The notes: a model not told the origin generated them from the letters alone. A DNA stretch of 64,000 nt from Eubacteriales bacterium mix99 (GCA_038396605.1 CP121690.1:1830500-1894499), one strand, 5' to 3'; counted from the first letter of the stretch, positions 27,611-41,336 are shown. Numbers and translations: made by a program.

Positions 27611-28522
27611 TCATGCTGTAAAGCAGATAATCTGTTTTCGATCAAAATCTTCTTTTGTCATTGTCGGTCCCTGTGTTGCCACGATGGCACCGGCGACACG
27701 ATTCGCAACAGCAATGGATTCCTCCAGGGATTTACCGAGGGCAAGTCCGCTCATGACTGCGCCTATATGGCTGTCTCCTGCGCCAACCGTATCGACGACC
27801 CTGGCCGGTTCAGACGGAATGATTTTTGTCCCGCTTCCGTCGAAATAGGAAGTTCCTTTTGAACCGAGAGTCACGATGACCGGAGCTCCGGTTCTTTCAT
27901 ATAAGATGTGCAGAGCCGTCTCGATATGTTCGTTCTGTGTGAAATCTTTGGCTTCTTTTTCATTGATGTGAAGGATCGGATGCAGGGAGAGAAGTTCATT
28001 CATGATTTTCGAGGAAATTGTTGTGATGACTGGTCCCGGTGCAAAGAAGACTCTGGCGCTCGTCTTCGAATCGCGAAGCCAGTCGGCGAGTATCTGTCCG
28101 GATGCACCGGCGACCTGATAGCCTGCAAGGTAGATCTGTCCGTATTCACTGAGATCGATCCTGTCCAGCCATTCTTTCTCAAAGTGGCCTTCGGCGCCGA
28201 CAACGGTGATGAAGGTTCTCTCACCTGTATTCTCGACAAGACTCAGGCAGTACCCGTTGTCCATTGTATCCGTGTGGAGAAGGACCGGATAGCCGTTTTC
28301 CTTTAGGCCTTTCTGGATCAGATCTGCATACATTCCGGTTCCGACTGGCACGCAGAGGTCATGGGACGCGCCGATATTTCTCATTGTACTGGCAACATTG
28401 AAGGCGCATCCGCCGATGACGGTTTTTGTCTCACGGCATGGGATGTCCTCACCGCTTAGGGGAAGACGGTCAATCATCATCATCTGATCGACAATGGCAG
28501 CACCGACAACAAGTGTTTTCAT
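27611..28522 (-). CDS. PfkB-family sugar or nucleoside kinase
   Basis: 303 residues of the ribokinase fold. The signature DTVGAGDSHIGA carries the catalytic base and anion hole. Earlier marks are GGCAFNVASTMRNIG (substrate-side diglycine motif) and VTLGSKGTSYFDG. It should phosphorylate ribose, a ribonucleoside or a ribosylated compound with ATP. Its start overlaps the glycohydrolase stop in ATGA, so the two are translationally coupled. Confidence 0.9.
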   Translation of the reverse strand: MKTLVVGAAIVDQMMMIDRLPLSGEDIPCRETKTVIGGCAFNVASTMRNIGASHDLCVPVGTGMYADLIQKGLKENGYPVLLHTDTMDNGYCLSLVENTGERTFITVVGAEGHFEKEWLDRIDLSEYGQIYLAGYQVAGASGQILADWLRDSKTSARVFFAPGPVITTISSKIMNELLSLHPILHINEKEAKDFTQNEHIETALHILYERTGAPVIVTLGSKGTSYFDGSGTKIIPSEPARVVDTVGAGDSHIGAVMSGLALGKSLEESIAVANRVAGAIVATQGPTMTKEDFDRKQIICFTA

Positions 28523-29541
28523 TTTAGGATGTCCCGTCCTTTCATGATAATATCAATATAAGAGTCAAAGTTTACGTCGTTCTGCCTGTTGAGAAGATCA
28601 CGATACCCGGCCTTGATGGCCTGTGCGCCGGTAAATGCTCCGCAGATCGCCGTTGCCATCGCTCCGATCGTATCTGTGTCGCCTCCCATGTTGGCGCAGA
28701 GGAAGGCGGATCGGTTCGGATCCTGTGCATAGTAAGCAACGGTGATAGCTGCAGGAACCGATTCAATGATCGGTACGCCGGTCCCGACAACATCGTAGAC
28801 CTTCTGGAGAAATTCTTCGTCCTGGCCCGGATACTGATGAGCAAATCCTACGCCGAGCTTAACGCGTTCCGCAAGACGCGGGCTGCAGGTCTCCGCTCCT
28901 TTGTCGTAACCGATCGGTTCCACTGCGAGAATATCGTCCAGCACCTTCCCGAAGTCATCGTTGACAATTGCGGATGCGACACCTTCTGCAATCATCGCGG
29001 CGCCGGCAATGGTGACATCACTTGTGTGAGTCGCTCTTGTTACACCATAGACATAATCGACGAGTTTTTCCTTTTTGTCCGGGGAGAGCAATGCACCGAT
29101 TGGTCCGATTCTCATAGCGGATCCATTGGAAAGCGCCTTGTCCGTTGTTCCGGATGCATCACGTCCTTCACGGAAGTCGGCAAGTGCGAGCTTTGTGGTT
29201 GGACCAAGAATGTTATTCTCAAAGGCGTTTTCGCGGTCAGCCCACTCAAGCATCCTTTTCGCGATGTCTCTTGCGTCCGGTTCATAATTTGCCGATGCAA
29301 CAGAGTCAAGAAGGACAAGGGCCTGACCTGTATCATCCGTGAATTGGCCCTTCTCATAGTTGAAAGCCACATCGTTCTCATCCGGGCCGTCAATCAATTC
29401 TGTGATCAGGCCACCAAAGAACTTTCTTGCACGTTTCTTTCCCCAAAGCTCGCCAGGCATGCCGAACGCATCACCGAGAGCCTGTCCATAAAGAGCTCCT
29501 GCAACCTTGTCCCGAAGTACAGCTGAATCTAGATTACTCAT
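28519..29541 (-). CDS. ADP-ribosylglycohydrolase family protein
   Basis: 340 residues from ATG 29541, behind AGGAGGAG; upstream in-frame sequence is non-coding. DraG-like metal motifs are QFTDDTGQALVLLDS, with adjacent acidic ligands, and GGDTDTIGAMATAICGAFTG near the C-terminus. Family members cleave ADP-ribose from proteins or small molecules, or hydrolyse related N-ribosides, in the cytoplasm. First gene of a three-gene operon with PfkB kinase and PnuC. Confidence 0.92.
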   Translation of the reverse strand: MSNLDSAVLRDKVAGALYGQALGDAFGMPGELWGKKRARKFFGGLITELIDGPDENDVAFNYEKGQFTDDTGQALVLLDSVASANYEPDARDIAKRMLEWADRENAFENNILGPTTKLALADFREGRDASGTTDKALSNGSAMRIGPIGALLSPDKKEKLVDYVYGVTRATHTSDVTIAGAAMIAEGVASAIVNDDFGKVLDDILAVEPIGYDKGAETCSPRLAERVKLGVGFAHQYPGQDEEFLQKVYDVVGTGVPIIESVPAAITVAYYAQDPNRSAFLCANMGGDTDTIGAMATAICGAFTGAQAIKAGYRDLLNRQNDVNFDSYIDIIMKGRDILK

Positions 29542-29595
29542 ATCTCCTCCTATATAACAAATGATCATTACATATTGTATTGTTTTACTAAATCT

Positions 29596-29624
29596 ATTAT
29601 AAACTTTGAGCGTTAAAAACACAA
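29596..29624 (-). promoter_or_regulatory. Promoter of the glycohydrolase-kinase-pnuC operon
   Basis: Minus strand TTGTGT (29619-29624), 17 bases, TATAAT (29596-29601). Between it and the ribosome site lie AATGATCATT and ACAATATGT, small palindromes that could be GntR sites. Confidence 0.6.
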
Positions 29625-29700
29625 GTATAAAATGAAAGTTCCACGAATCGTATAAAAGACAAGAGCCGGAATGATTAAAAATACATAAAGACATGACATA

Positions 29701-29780
29701 ATATTATATACCATATCACGATGTTATATACCATACCATGATATTATATATCATACATCAATGTTATATATCCTTTCATT
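29701..29780. repeat. Four 20-base AT-rich tandem repeats
   Basis: Consecutive 20-mers at 29701, 29721, 29741 and 29761 share the frame ATRTTATATAYCATAYCA. They alternate ATATTATATA and ATGTTATATA starts, so a 40-base higher order is visible. They lie between the operon promoter at 29596 and the edge of the duplicated block. Confidence 0.8.
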
Positions 29781-29886
29781 GTCCTGTTACCTGGACTTCG
29801 ATGATCCCTGTCAAAGACCCGGGGATAAGGAAATGAAGGACATTATGAATAATCTGTTAATCTTGCAGCCAGGAACTCACGTCTGC

Positions 29887-29915
29887 TTGCCTTTTTTATA
29901 TCAATATTCTATAAT
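29887..29915 (+). promoter_or_regulatory. Promoter of the four-gene block, copy 2
   Basis: TTGCCT (29887-29892), 17 bases, TATAAT (29910-29915), as in copy 1. Here the hairpin upstream is broken, so the promoter has outlived the terminator. Confidence 0.6.
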
Positions 29916-29998
29916 GATCATGACAAATAAATTTCTTTTCATCAGGAAATCAATAGATCGAAATCATATTGCAGTTTAAGAATGGCGGGGATGAATGG

Positions 29999-30715
29999 AT
30001 GTATCGTGTACGAGTCGATAAGGAAACCATAAGGAACCATTTTCATTATGACAAGTGGAAGTATGTGCTGGGAATTGTTCTGACCATTTTCTCCTGGAGT
30101 ATGCTGGCCACGGTTACAAAACCACAGACACCGCCGGAGAAGAAAGTGGATATCTATCTGGTGGGCGGCTATATGATGGAGGATGCTGCAAAGGAATATG
30201 GCGATACCGTATGCATGGATTTTCCGGGCCTTCGTGAAGTGAATCTTTTCAACATTGGGATCGAAGGCGATATGGAATATGCCGGCAGGCAAAAGCTTAC
30301 GGTGATGCTGGGCAGCCAAAGTGGCGATATTTATGCTTTCCCGAAGGATGAGTTTAAGAATATGGCCAAAGGCGGTGCCTTCCTGCCGCTGGACGATTAC
30401 ACGGATCTGACGGGGCGCTTTACCAAAGAGCAGCTGGCCGGGTACACCTTTTCCACGGAAGATGATAAAACGCCCCGAGTGTATGGGGTTCCGGCTTCGG
30501 ACATCCAGTCGCTCAGTAAATCCGTTTTCGATACCAAAGATTCTGTTCTGGCTGTTACGGCCTATAGCAAGAACAGCAAAAAGGCAGTAAAAGTTCTGGA
30601 ATGGATGGAAGACCATAAAACGGAGGAACAATATCAGCAGAGAAGAAAGGAGCTTCTGGAAGAAAAGGAGCAGCAGAAACAGCAAAAGGAGCAGCAGAAG
30701 AAAAAGGATCGTTAA
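29999..30715 (+). CDS. Membrane-anchored hypothetical protein, copy 2
   Basis: 238 residues, aligned end to end with the 14163 gene with scattered substitutions (for example AEDAAKE to MEDAAKE, and YSFPKD to YAFPKD). The same membrane helix, extracellular part and charged C-terminal helix are kept, with no frameshift, so selection seems to have kept it open. AGAATGGCGGGGATG precedes the ATG as in copy 1. Confidence 0.8.
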   Translation: MYRVRVDKETIRNHFHYDKWKYVLGIVLTIFSWSMLATVTKPQTPPEKKVDIYLVGGYMMEDAAKEYGDTVCMDFPGLREVNLFNIGIEGDMEYAGRQKLTVMLGSQSGDIYAFPKDEFKNMAKGGAFLPLDDYTDLTGRFTKEQLAGYTFSTEDDKTPRVYGVPASDIQSLSKSVFDTKDSVLAVTAYSKNSKKAVKVLEWMEDHKTEEQYQQRRKELLEEKEQQKQQKEQQKKKDR

Positions 30716-30741
30716 ATAAAGAAAGGAAAGGAGGGGCTAAC

Positions 30742-31101
30742 ATGTCCCATGTATCCGATTCCATTGGAAAATCAATTGAAGAGTCCTTCAGTTTGGGTCT
30801 GGGTCTTTTGATGTACTCAAGGGAAAAGATTGAAAATCTGGTGGAAGAATTGGTTGACAAAGGCGATGTGGCAAAGAAGGACGCGAGGCAGCTGGCAGGT
30901 AAGTTCATAAAGCAGGGCGAGGAACAGCGGGAAGAGCTGAAAAAAATGATTCAGAAGGAAACCGCAGACGCTTTGGATCACCTGAATGTAGTGCAGAGGA
31001 AAGATATCCTCACAAAGGATGAAATCCGGGAGCTGGTAAGGGAAGAGATACAAAAATCCCTGCAGGATCAGGGTGGACTCCCGAAAGAAAATGGCAAATA
31101 A
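30742..31101 (+). CDS. Phasin-like coiled-coil protein, copy 2
   Basis: 119 residues, same length as copy 1 with changes such as SLNLGLG to SFSLGLG and GRLVEQ to GKFIKQ. Ribosome site AGGAGGGG is kept. The intact frame next to a damaged kinase gene is worth noting if the two normally work together. Confidence 0.75.
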   Translation: MSHVSDSIGKSIEESFSLGLGLLMYSREKIENLVEELVDKGDVAKKDARQLAGKFIKQGEEQREELKKMIQKETADALDHLNVVQRKDILTKDEIRELVREEIQKSLQDQGGLPKENGK

Positions 31102-31206
31102 AGGGGCAAAAAAAGGAAAGGATAAACTGGAGAATACGCCGGGAATCTGACGGAGCGGGGACGGCAAGGGCCATTTATGGCAGCTTTGTAATGATGGGAT
31201 GATTGA

Positions 31207-32800
31207 ATGGATGACAGGCAGGTACGCATCAAAAGATACAAGGAGATTATCGCTGTTTTTACAAGGCATGGATTTGGAATGCTGTTTCAGCAAGCCGATT
31301 CCCATCCTTTTTTTGTGAAAAAAAGGGGAGTGTCCGATCAGGATGTAGCTTCTGACAATGTCGAAGCGTCTGCCGGATGGTGTTGTGAAGGAATTGAAAA
31401 AGCTTCAGGATTCGGTACCGCCGTTTCCGTTTCCGCAGGTCCGGACTTTGATCGAAAGCGAGTTTCACGACAGCCTGGAGCATATCTATCAGGAATTTGA
31501 TCCGGAGCCAATCGCCGCGGCTTCTGTTTCCCAGGTCCATCGTGCAACGCTTTTTTCCGGAGTGCAGGTCGCCGTGAAAGTGCAAAGGCCGGAAATAGAG
31601 GATACCATCGACCTGGATCTGGATATTATGAAAAGCATGGCTCACTTTATTGATCATACCAAATATGGGAAACTCTATGATTTCAACGGCATGGTGGAAG
31701 ATTTTGAAAGCGCCATAAAGGCAGAACTGAATTTCATGGAGGAAGGAGAAAACGCAGATACCTTTTTGCATCATTTCCAGCGGGATGAGGGCATAACGGT
31801 ACCGAAGGTAAAGTGGATCTATACCACAAAACGTGTTCTTACCATGGAATATTCGGATGGTCTGAAAATAAGCGATCTGGAGGAATTGGATCGGGCGGGG
31901 CTGGACCGAAGGAAAATCGGGGAAAGGATTGCCACGTCCATATGCAATCAAATCCTTCGGGATGGCTTCTTTCATGCGGATCCCCATCCTGGCAACATAC
32001 AAGTGTTGCCGGACGGGACAGTGGTTTTTCTCGATACCGGGATGGTGGGACGTCTGGATGAGACCCGCAGGGAGATGATCTCCAGATTCTTTGTCGGAGT
32101 TACCTCCAAAGACAGCGGAATGGTAGTTCGCTCTCTGGTGGACATGGATGTTACGGTGGACCAAAAGGATATGAAAAACTTCGAAAAGGATGTTGACACG
32201 ATCGTTGCGAAATACCTGACCATGCCCATGGATAAAATCCGGATCGATGATTTGATCCGGGAAGTCTTTCATACGGTGTATTTGAATCATATCAAAATTC
32301 CACATGAATTCACCCTGCTGGCAAAGACGTTGGCGACCCTGCAGGGGGTGCTGGAAAAACTGGCCCCAGATCTCAATGCCATTTCCATTACAGAACCCAT
32401 CGCCAAAAAGTTGGTTTATCAATCTTTCTCATTGCGAAAGGTGAAGAAGCAGGTTCGGAAGGAAATATGGAGATTCCAGGGGATGCTGCATGAATTCCCG
32501 GCTGTGATGCAAAACATTTTGCACAGAATCGGGGAGCAGGATTTTTCAGTTCCAATTGAAATAAAGGGTGGAGATTCGCTTCAGAAGCAACTGAGTCGGA
32601 TCACGAACCGAATCTCCCTCAGTGTGATTATGCTGGCTCTCAGTATAGTTCTGGCAGGAATTCTGATCAGTTTTGGCCTTATTGCGGGGAACAGCGGCGT
32701 AACGATCCCCTTCGCCCTGAATATATTAAAGACAGGATTGATTGTATCCGTCCTGTTTCTTTTAATCATTATCCTGTTTTTAATCCGATCCTACCGGTGA
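31207..32800 (+). pseudogene. UbiB/AarF-like kinase, copy 2, missing the KxGQ segment
   Basis: The first 57 codons match copy 1, then 89 bases are absent (copy 1 positions 15539-15627). The join is at GCCGGA, which in copy 1 occurs at both ends of the missing piece, so this is a microhomology deletion. It shifts the frame and removes the segment with the family's KxGQ motif. The remaining 480 codons stay open from ATG 31358 and keep VAVKVQRP, FHADPHPGNIQ and both membrane helices. A shortened product is possible, but no good ribosome site precedes 31358. Confidence 0.8.
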
Positions 32801-32804
32801 TCCC

Positions 32805-34115
32805 TTATGTTTCACCATGTATCTCATTGTATTTTTTCAAATCCAGTTCCTTTTCACTTTTGGCAATAATTAAGGCAGTTGTTGCCGCTGCGCTTACATT
32901 GGTGGCGGTGCGGGCCATGTCCACAATGGAACTGATCGGTGCCAACAATACAATAATCTCAATCGGAAGCCCTGCTGCTGCAAACACGGCAGTTGCGGTA
33001 ATGGTTGCTGTTCCAGGAACCCCCACGGTTCCTATGCTGACCAGGGTCGTAATCAGAACGAGGAGGACATATTGCAAGGCAGAATATTCCATTTTTAATC
33101 CATGGATTGCAAAAACCGCCAGCAAAGTCGGCCAGATACCTGCACACCCGGGCATGCCTATATTTGAACCCAACGGTACAACAAGGGAAGAGATATTTTC
33201 AGAGACTCCTGCTTTCCTCAGGCATTTATCCGTTGCAGGAATTGTTCCGATGCTGCTCTGGGTAGTGAAGGCGATTACCTGTGCAGGCCAGATATGTTGA
33301 AAGAACCGGATGGGATTTAATTTGGCCATTGTTCCTATCAATATGCCATTTACTCCAAAGGTTTGAAGGAAGCATAACAAATATGCCACAGCCAATACAG
33401 GCAGGAGAGGCAATAATTTATCCGGTCCGTTACTGGATACTGCGTTTGCAATCAAAGCCAGTACGGCATAGGGTGTAAATTCAATGATATATGAGATGGC
33501 AGTATTGTTTACCTCTGAAACAGAGTCCACGAAGCGCTTAAAGGGTTTTACTCCCTGGGGATCCCTCGTGGACAGCATCACCACTGCTATGCCAATCAAC
33601 AGAGCAAACAGAATAACCGGTACGACTGTATTCGTTGAAGCCTGTTCAAAAAAATTTCTGGGGAACAAATCAATAATGACCTGTGATACTTTCGGGATTT
33701 CCCTCGCTTTATAGTCCGCCGGCAGGGTGATCGCCGCACCTTTTCCGATACCCAGCGGCAAGGAAACAAGCAATGTGATTGTGGATGCAATAAACGTGGT
33801 AGAAATAAGCAATCCGATGCTCTTTAATCCAATTGTTTTCAGTTTGCCTACATTCTCCAGGTTGGTGATGCCGGAAATGACACTGAAAAACAAAAGCGGG
33901 ACGACAAAGGCTGAAATAATGTTGGCATAAATGGTACCGATCGGCTGCACATAATCTGTGTGGCCCTCAAAAACGATGCCCAGTACCAGTCCAAATGCCA
34001 GAGCGATAATGGTTCGCAGGCCAAAATCCACTTTTTTCTTGCCTAAATATGCCAGAATACCAAGAAACACGATGGCAGCCAGCAATGCTCCGAGTGCCAA
34101 ATAATCTGCTTTCAT
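32805..34115 (-). CDS. DAACS-family symporter, copy 2
   Basis: 436 residues, same motifs as copy 1 (AFTTQSSIGTIPAT, NIGMPGCAGIWPTLLA, VGVPGTATITATAVF). It ends nine residues earlier (EIHGET), leaving a 4-base gap to the kinase instead of the 21-base convergent overlap in copy 1. Promoter and AGGAGGATG site are conserved. It is intact and likely functional; the two copies may differ in substrate or expression. Confidence 0.92.
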   Translation of the reverse strand: MKADYLALGALLAAIVFLGILAYLGKKKVDFGLRTIIALAFGLVLGIVFEGHTDYVQPIGTIYANIISAFVVPLLFFSVISGITNLENVGKLKTIGLKSIGLLISTTFIASTITLLVSLPLGIGKGAAITLPADYKAREIPKVSQVIIDLFPRNFFEQASTNTVVPVILFALLIGIAVVMLSTRDPQGVKPFKRFVDSVSEVNNTAISYIIEFTPYAVLALIANAVSSNGPDKLLPLLPVLAVAYLLCFLQTFGVNGILIGTMAKLNPIRFFQHIWPAQVIAFTTQSSIGTIPATDKCLRKAGVSENISSLVVPLGSNIGMPGCAGIWPTLLAVFAIHGLKMEYSALQYVLLVLITTLVSIGTVGVPGTATITATAVFAAAGLPIEIIVLLAPISSIVDMARTATNVSAAATTALIIAKSEKELDLKKYNEIHGET

Positions 34116-34161
34116 GGGATATCATCCTCCTATTCATATATGTTTGCTATGACTTTATATT

Positions 34162-34190
34162 ATTCTATGTACTTTACTTCACTTTGTCAA
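34162..34190 (-). promoter_or_regulatory. Promoter of symporter copy 2
   Basis: Minus strand TTGACA (34185-34190), 17 bases, TAGAAT (34162-34167), as at 18417. Confidence 0.72.
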
Positions 34191-34217
34191 CCTACAGAAC
34201 AGTATATTCCATGAAAA

Positions 34218-34236
34218 GGGGACTGTTCAAGTCCCC
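34218..34236 (-). terminator. Captured livF terminator after the GntP-like gene
   Basis: GGGGACT/AGTCCCC stem with five-base loop, then TTTT on the minus strand. Both arms carry a compensating change from copy 1 (G-C to T-A), so pairing is kept. Confidence 0.75.
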
Positions 34237-34252
34237 GGATACGCTTTTCGGA
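34227..34252 (-). pseudogene. livF: livF 3'-end scrap at the duplication edge
   Basis: The minus strand reads VRKAYPGT and a stop, against VRKAYLGT and a stop in livF at 18483. It marks the right breakpoint of the duplication and proves the direction of copying. Confidence 0.8.
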
Positions 34253-34258
34253 CTTTTG

Positions 34259-35674
34259 CTAAATCAGGAAGATTGCTGCAATTGTGGTTACTGCCAGACC
34301 GATTATAACCGGTTTCATATTCCGTCGAACCAGGTCAAAGGGGCTGACTCCGCAGATCGCCGCTGCCGGGATAACGGACCATGGGATCAGGGTGCCCCCG
34401 CCTACCCAGATTGCCGCCACCTGTCCAAGGGCGGTTAAAGTAGCCGATCCGCTGCCGATAGCTGTGGAAAACAGTTTTGCCACAGAGCCGGCCAGACTGA
34501 TTCCCGAGAATCCGGAACCATCCAGTCCTGTGATGGAGCCTACTATCGTGGAGGTGGCCGCCGCGACTGCTTTGTTCAGCGGAACGGCATTGGCCAGCGC
34601 GATACCGAGATCATTTACCAGGCCGCTGGATCCGGCTGGCAATACTTCTCCGAAAATATGAGGGAATGCGGCATCCCCCAGGTAGAAGAAGGCAGCAATA
34701 GGGATAACCGGTCCAAAAATCTGAAACCCAAATTTCAGTCCATCAATAAAACAGGAGGTTATTTTCTCCAGACCACTGTTTTTGTGAGAGATCATGGCGA
34801 TCAGAATCAGGATGAAAAGGGAAGTTCCTCCCACAAGGCCAGTGGCATCTCCTCCCTGCAGCTTGAACAGGAACATGGTCAGGAGGTCCGCCAGATATAA
34901 TACCGGGATCAAAACGGCGAGAATTTTTCCTGTTGTTCCGGAAAGGATGCGTTTTTTGTCTTCCTTCCCCTCGGAAGCCTTCCTGGTTTCCTCTTCTTTT
35001 GCCGGATTGGTTTCCATGGTAAGGGTACCCTTTTTCATATCGCGTTTCAGGAAACAAAAAGCGGTTATGGTGGTTACTGCGCCCATAATGATTACCAGGG
35101 GAACACTTGCGGAAAGGACATCGCCTACCGGGATTCCCGCTCCATCCGCTGTCAGCTTTGGAGCTCCCTGAATAATGAAATCACCTGACAAGGCAATGCC
35201 ATGTCCAAAAAGATTCATCGCCATGGCGGCGCCAATGGCAGGCAATTTCACCTGAAGCGCCACGGGAAGCAGAACAGCGCCCATCAGGGCTACTGCCGGG
35301 GAAGGCCAGAAGAACCAGGAGATCACCATCATCAGAATACCGATGATCCAGTAAGCCAGGGAAGGCGATCGAATCAGTTTCGTAAAGGGGCGAACCATCT
35401 CTTCATTGATTCCGGTTTCCAGCATGACCTTGCTCATGCCGGTAATTACAGAGATAATCAGAATCGTACTCAGCAATTCCGTTATTGCATAGATGAAACT
35501 GCTGAAGATGCCCATAACAGACTGGTGCAGGGATCCTGTTGCCACAAGACCAAGGACGAAAATGCCAGCCACGCATACCAAAGTGGTGTCTCTTCTCATT
35601 ATCATAACAACGATGATGAGAACAATGAACAGGAGATAAACCCAATGTAAAGAGGCTAATGCCGTATATTCCAT
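34259..35674 (-). CDS. GntP/DcuC-like membrane transporter
   Basis: 471 residues from ATG 35674 (MEYTALASLHWVYLL), behind GGAAAGGAG; the upstream open frame has no ribosome site. About twelve membrane helices in two halves separated by a charged loop near residues 220-250 (NPAKEEETRKASEGKEDK). Helix-breaking repeats such as GSITGLDGSGFSGISLAGSV and WVGGGTLIPWSVIPAAAICG resemble the anion-binding re-entrant loops of the IT superfamily (GntP, DcuC, short-chain fatty acid permeases). The substrate is likely an organic anion; I cannot be more exact. Confidence 0.75.
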   Translation of the reverse strand: MEYTALASLHWVYLLFIVLIIVVMIMRRDTTLVCVAGIFVLGLVATGSLHQSVMGIFSSFIYAITELLSTILIISVITGMSKVMLETGINEEMVRPFTKLIRSPSLAYWIIGILMMVISWFFWPSPAVALMGAVLLPVALQVKLPAIGAAMAMNLFGHGIALSGDFIIQGAPKLTADGAGIPVGDVLSASVPLVIIMGAVTTITAFCFLKRDMKKGTLTMETNPAKEEETRKASEGKEDKKRILSGTTGKILAVLIPVLYLADLLTMFLFKLQGGDATGLVGGTSLFILILIAMISHKNSGLEKITSCFIDGLKFGFQIFGPVIPIAAFFYLGDAAFPHIFGEVLPAGSSGLVNDLGIALANAVPLNKAVAAATSTIVGSITGLDGSGFSGISLAGSVAKLFSTAIGSGSATLTALGQVAAIWVGGGTLIPWSVIPAAAICGVSPFDLVRRNMKPVIIGLAVTTIAAIFLI

Positions 35675-35906
35675 ATACTTTCTCCTTTCCAGGAATGATA
35701 AGAACGATTGTTCAATAGGATATGGTATAAGATATGCCGGTCGGGTGAAGATGGTACGAAAGGTTCCTGTCAATTTTGAATCGGGTCTGTCATCCCGGAA
35801 CCGGAATGTGTCAATGATCTCCTTCTTTCTGACCCGCTGCCCTGGCGAAAAAAGTGCATTTCTATCTTTATATATGATATTCTGCGAAAAAAGTGGAATA
35901 ATAGGC

Positions 35907-35935
35907 TTGAATCCCGAATAGAATTGTGATATAGT
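35907..35935 (+). promoter_or_regulatory. rRNA promoter P1
   Basis: TTGAAT (35907-35912), 17 bases, TATAGT (35930-35935). Confidence 0.55.
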
Positions 35936-36012
35936 ATTCCTTGCACTTGATACGAGATACGAGCTTTTGAAGTGGCATCGACATAAAAGTGCAAAATATC
36001 TTAAAAAACATG

Positions 36013-36041
36013 TTGACAAAGCGGAGACGATTTGTTAATAT
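36013..36041 (+). promoter_or_regulatory. rRNA promoter P2
   Basis: Perfect TTGACA (36013-36018), 17-base spacer and TAATAT (36036-36041), about 270 bases before 16S. The leader between holds CCTTGAAAACAGAACAG, echoed by CCTTGAAAACTGCACAATGC in the spacer after 16S. Confidence 0.8.
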
Positions 36042-36310
36042 AGGAAAGTCGCCTTGAGGGAGCGGTAAAAGAACGATTAAAGGTTCCCTGCTACAGACAG
36101 GGGCGGCAGAAAGACTGGTCCTTGAAAACAGAACAGTACGAAATCCGTGAGTTGGATTCTGAGAAGGAAGCAGGAGAGATTCTGTGGAGAGCAAAGAGAA
36201 GACAAACGGAGCGAATTGAAATCGAAGTCAATTCAAGAGGAACAACGCAAAGCGGAAGCAAGCGTTAAGGAAAGAGCCAAGCAAACGAAACCCATGAGGG
36301 TTTGAAACTT

Positions 36311-41083
<4,773 letters not shown>

Positions 41084-41120
41084 AATAGAGCATTGTGCAG
41101 TTTTCAGGGTATATCCCTTA

Positions 41121-41236
41121 TCCGGCGGTTACAGCGAAAGGGTCACACCTGTTCCCATCCCGAACACAGCAGTTAAGCCTTTCTGCGCCTATGGTACCTG
41201 GAGGGCGACCTCCCGGAAGAGCAGGTCACTGCCGGA
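41121..41236 (+). rRNA. 5S ribosomal RNA
   Basis: 116 bases; TCCGGCGGTTACAGCG at the 5' end pairs with CTGCCGGA at the 3' end. Internal CACACCTGTTCCCATCCCG and CGAACACAGCAGTTAAGC are typical. Confidence 0.96.
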
Positions 41237-41249
41237 TCTTTATATATAT

Positions 41250-41324
41250 TCCTCAGTAGCTCAATGGTAGAGCACTCGGCTGTTAACCGAGGGGTTACTG
41301 GTTCGAGCCCAGCCTGAGGAGCCA
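41250..41324 (+). tRNA. tRNA-Asn (GTT)
   Basis: 75 bases with encoded CCA. Acceptor TCCTCAG/CTGAGGA; anticodon loop CTGTTAAC gives GTT; T arm GGTTCGAGCCC. It follows 5S by 13 bases and ends the rRNA operon. Confidence 0.96.
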
Positions 41325-41336
41325 CTTTAAATGAGG

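Larger units (their letters stand above)
29845..34252. repeat. Segmental duplication, copy 2 (derived)
   Basis: Second copy of 14007-18512, same order and orientation. Differences: a degraded lysS terminator at the left edge, an 89-base deletion in the kinase gene, a symporter shortened by nine residues, and only about nine livF codons at the right edge. Substitutions are spread over the whole length, so the duplication is not very recent. Confidence 0.9.

Noticed and set aside
31259-32422. 387-codon minus-strand frame in the second kinase copy
   Set aside because: Shadow of the kinase reading frame; the same shadow is broken into smaller frames in copy 1, so it is not conserved.
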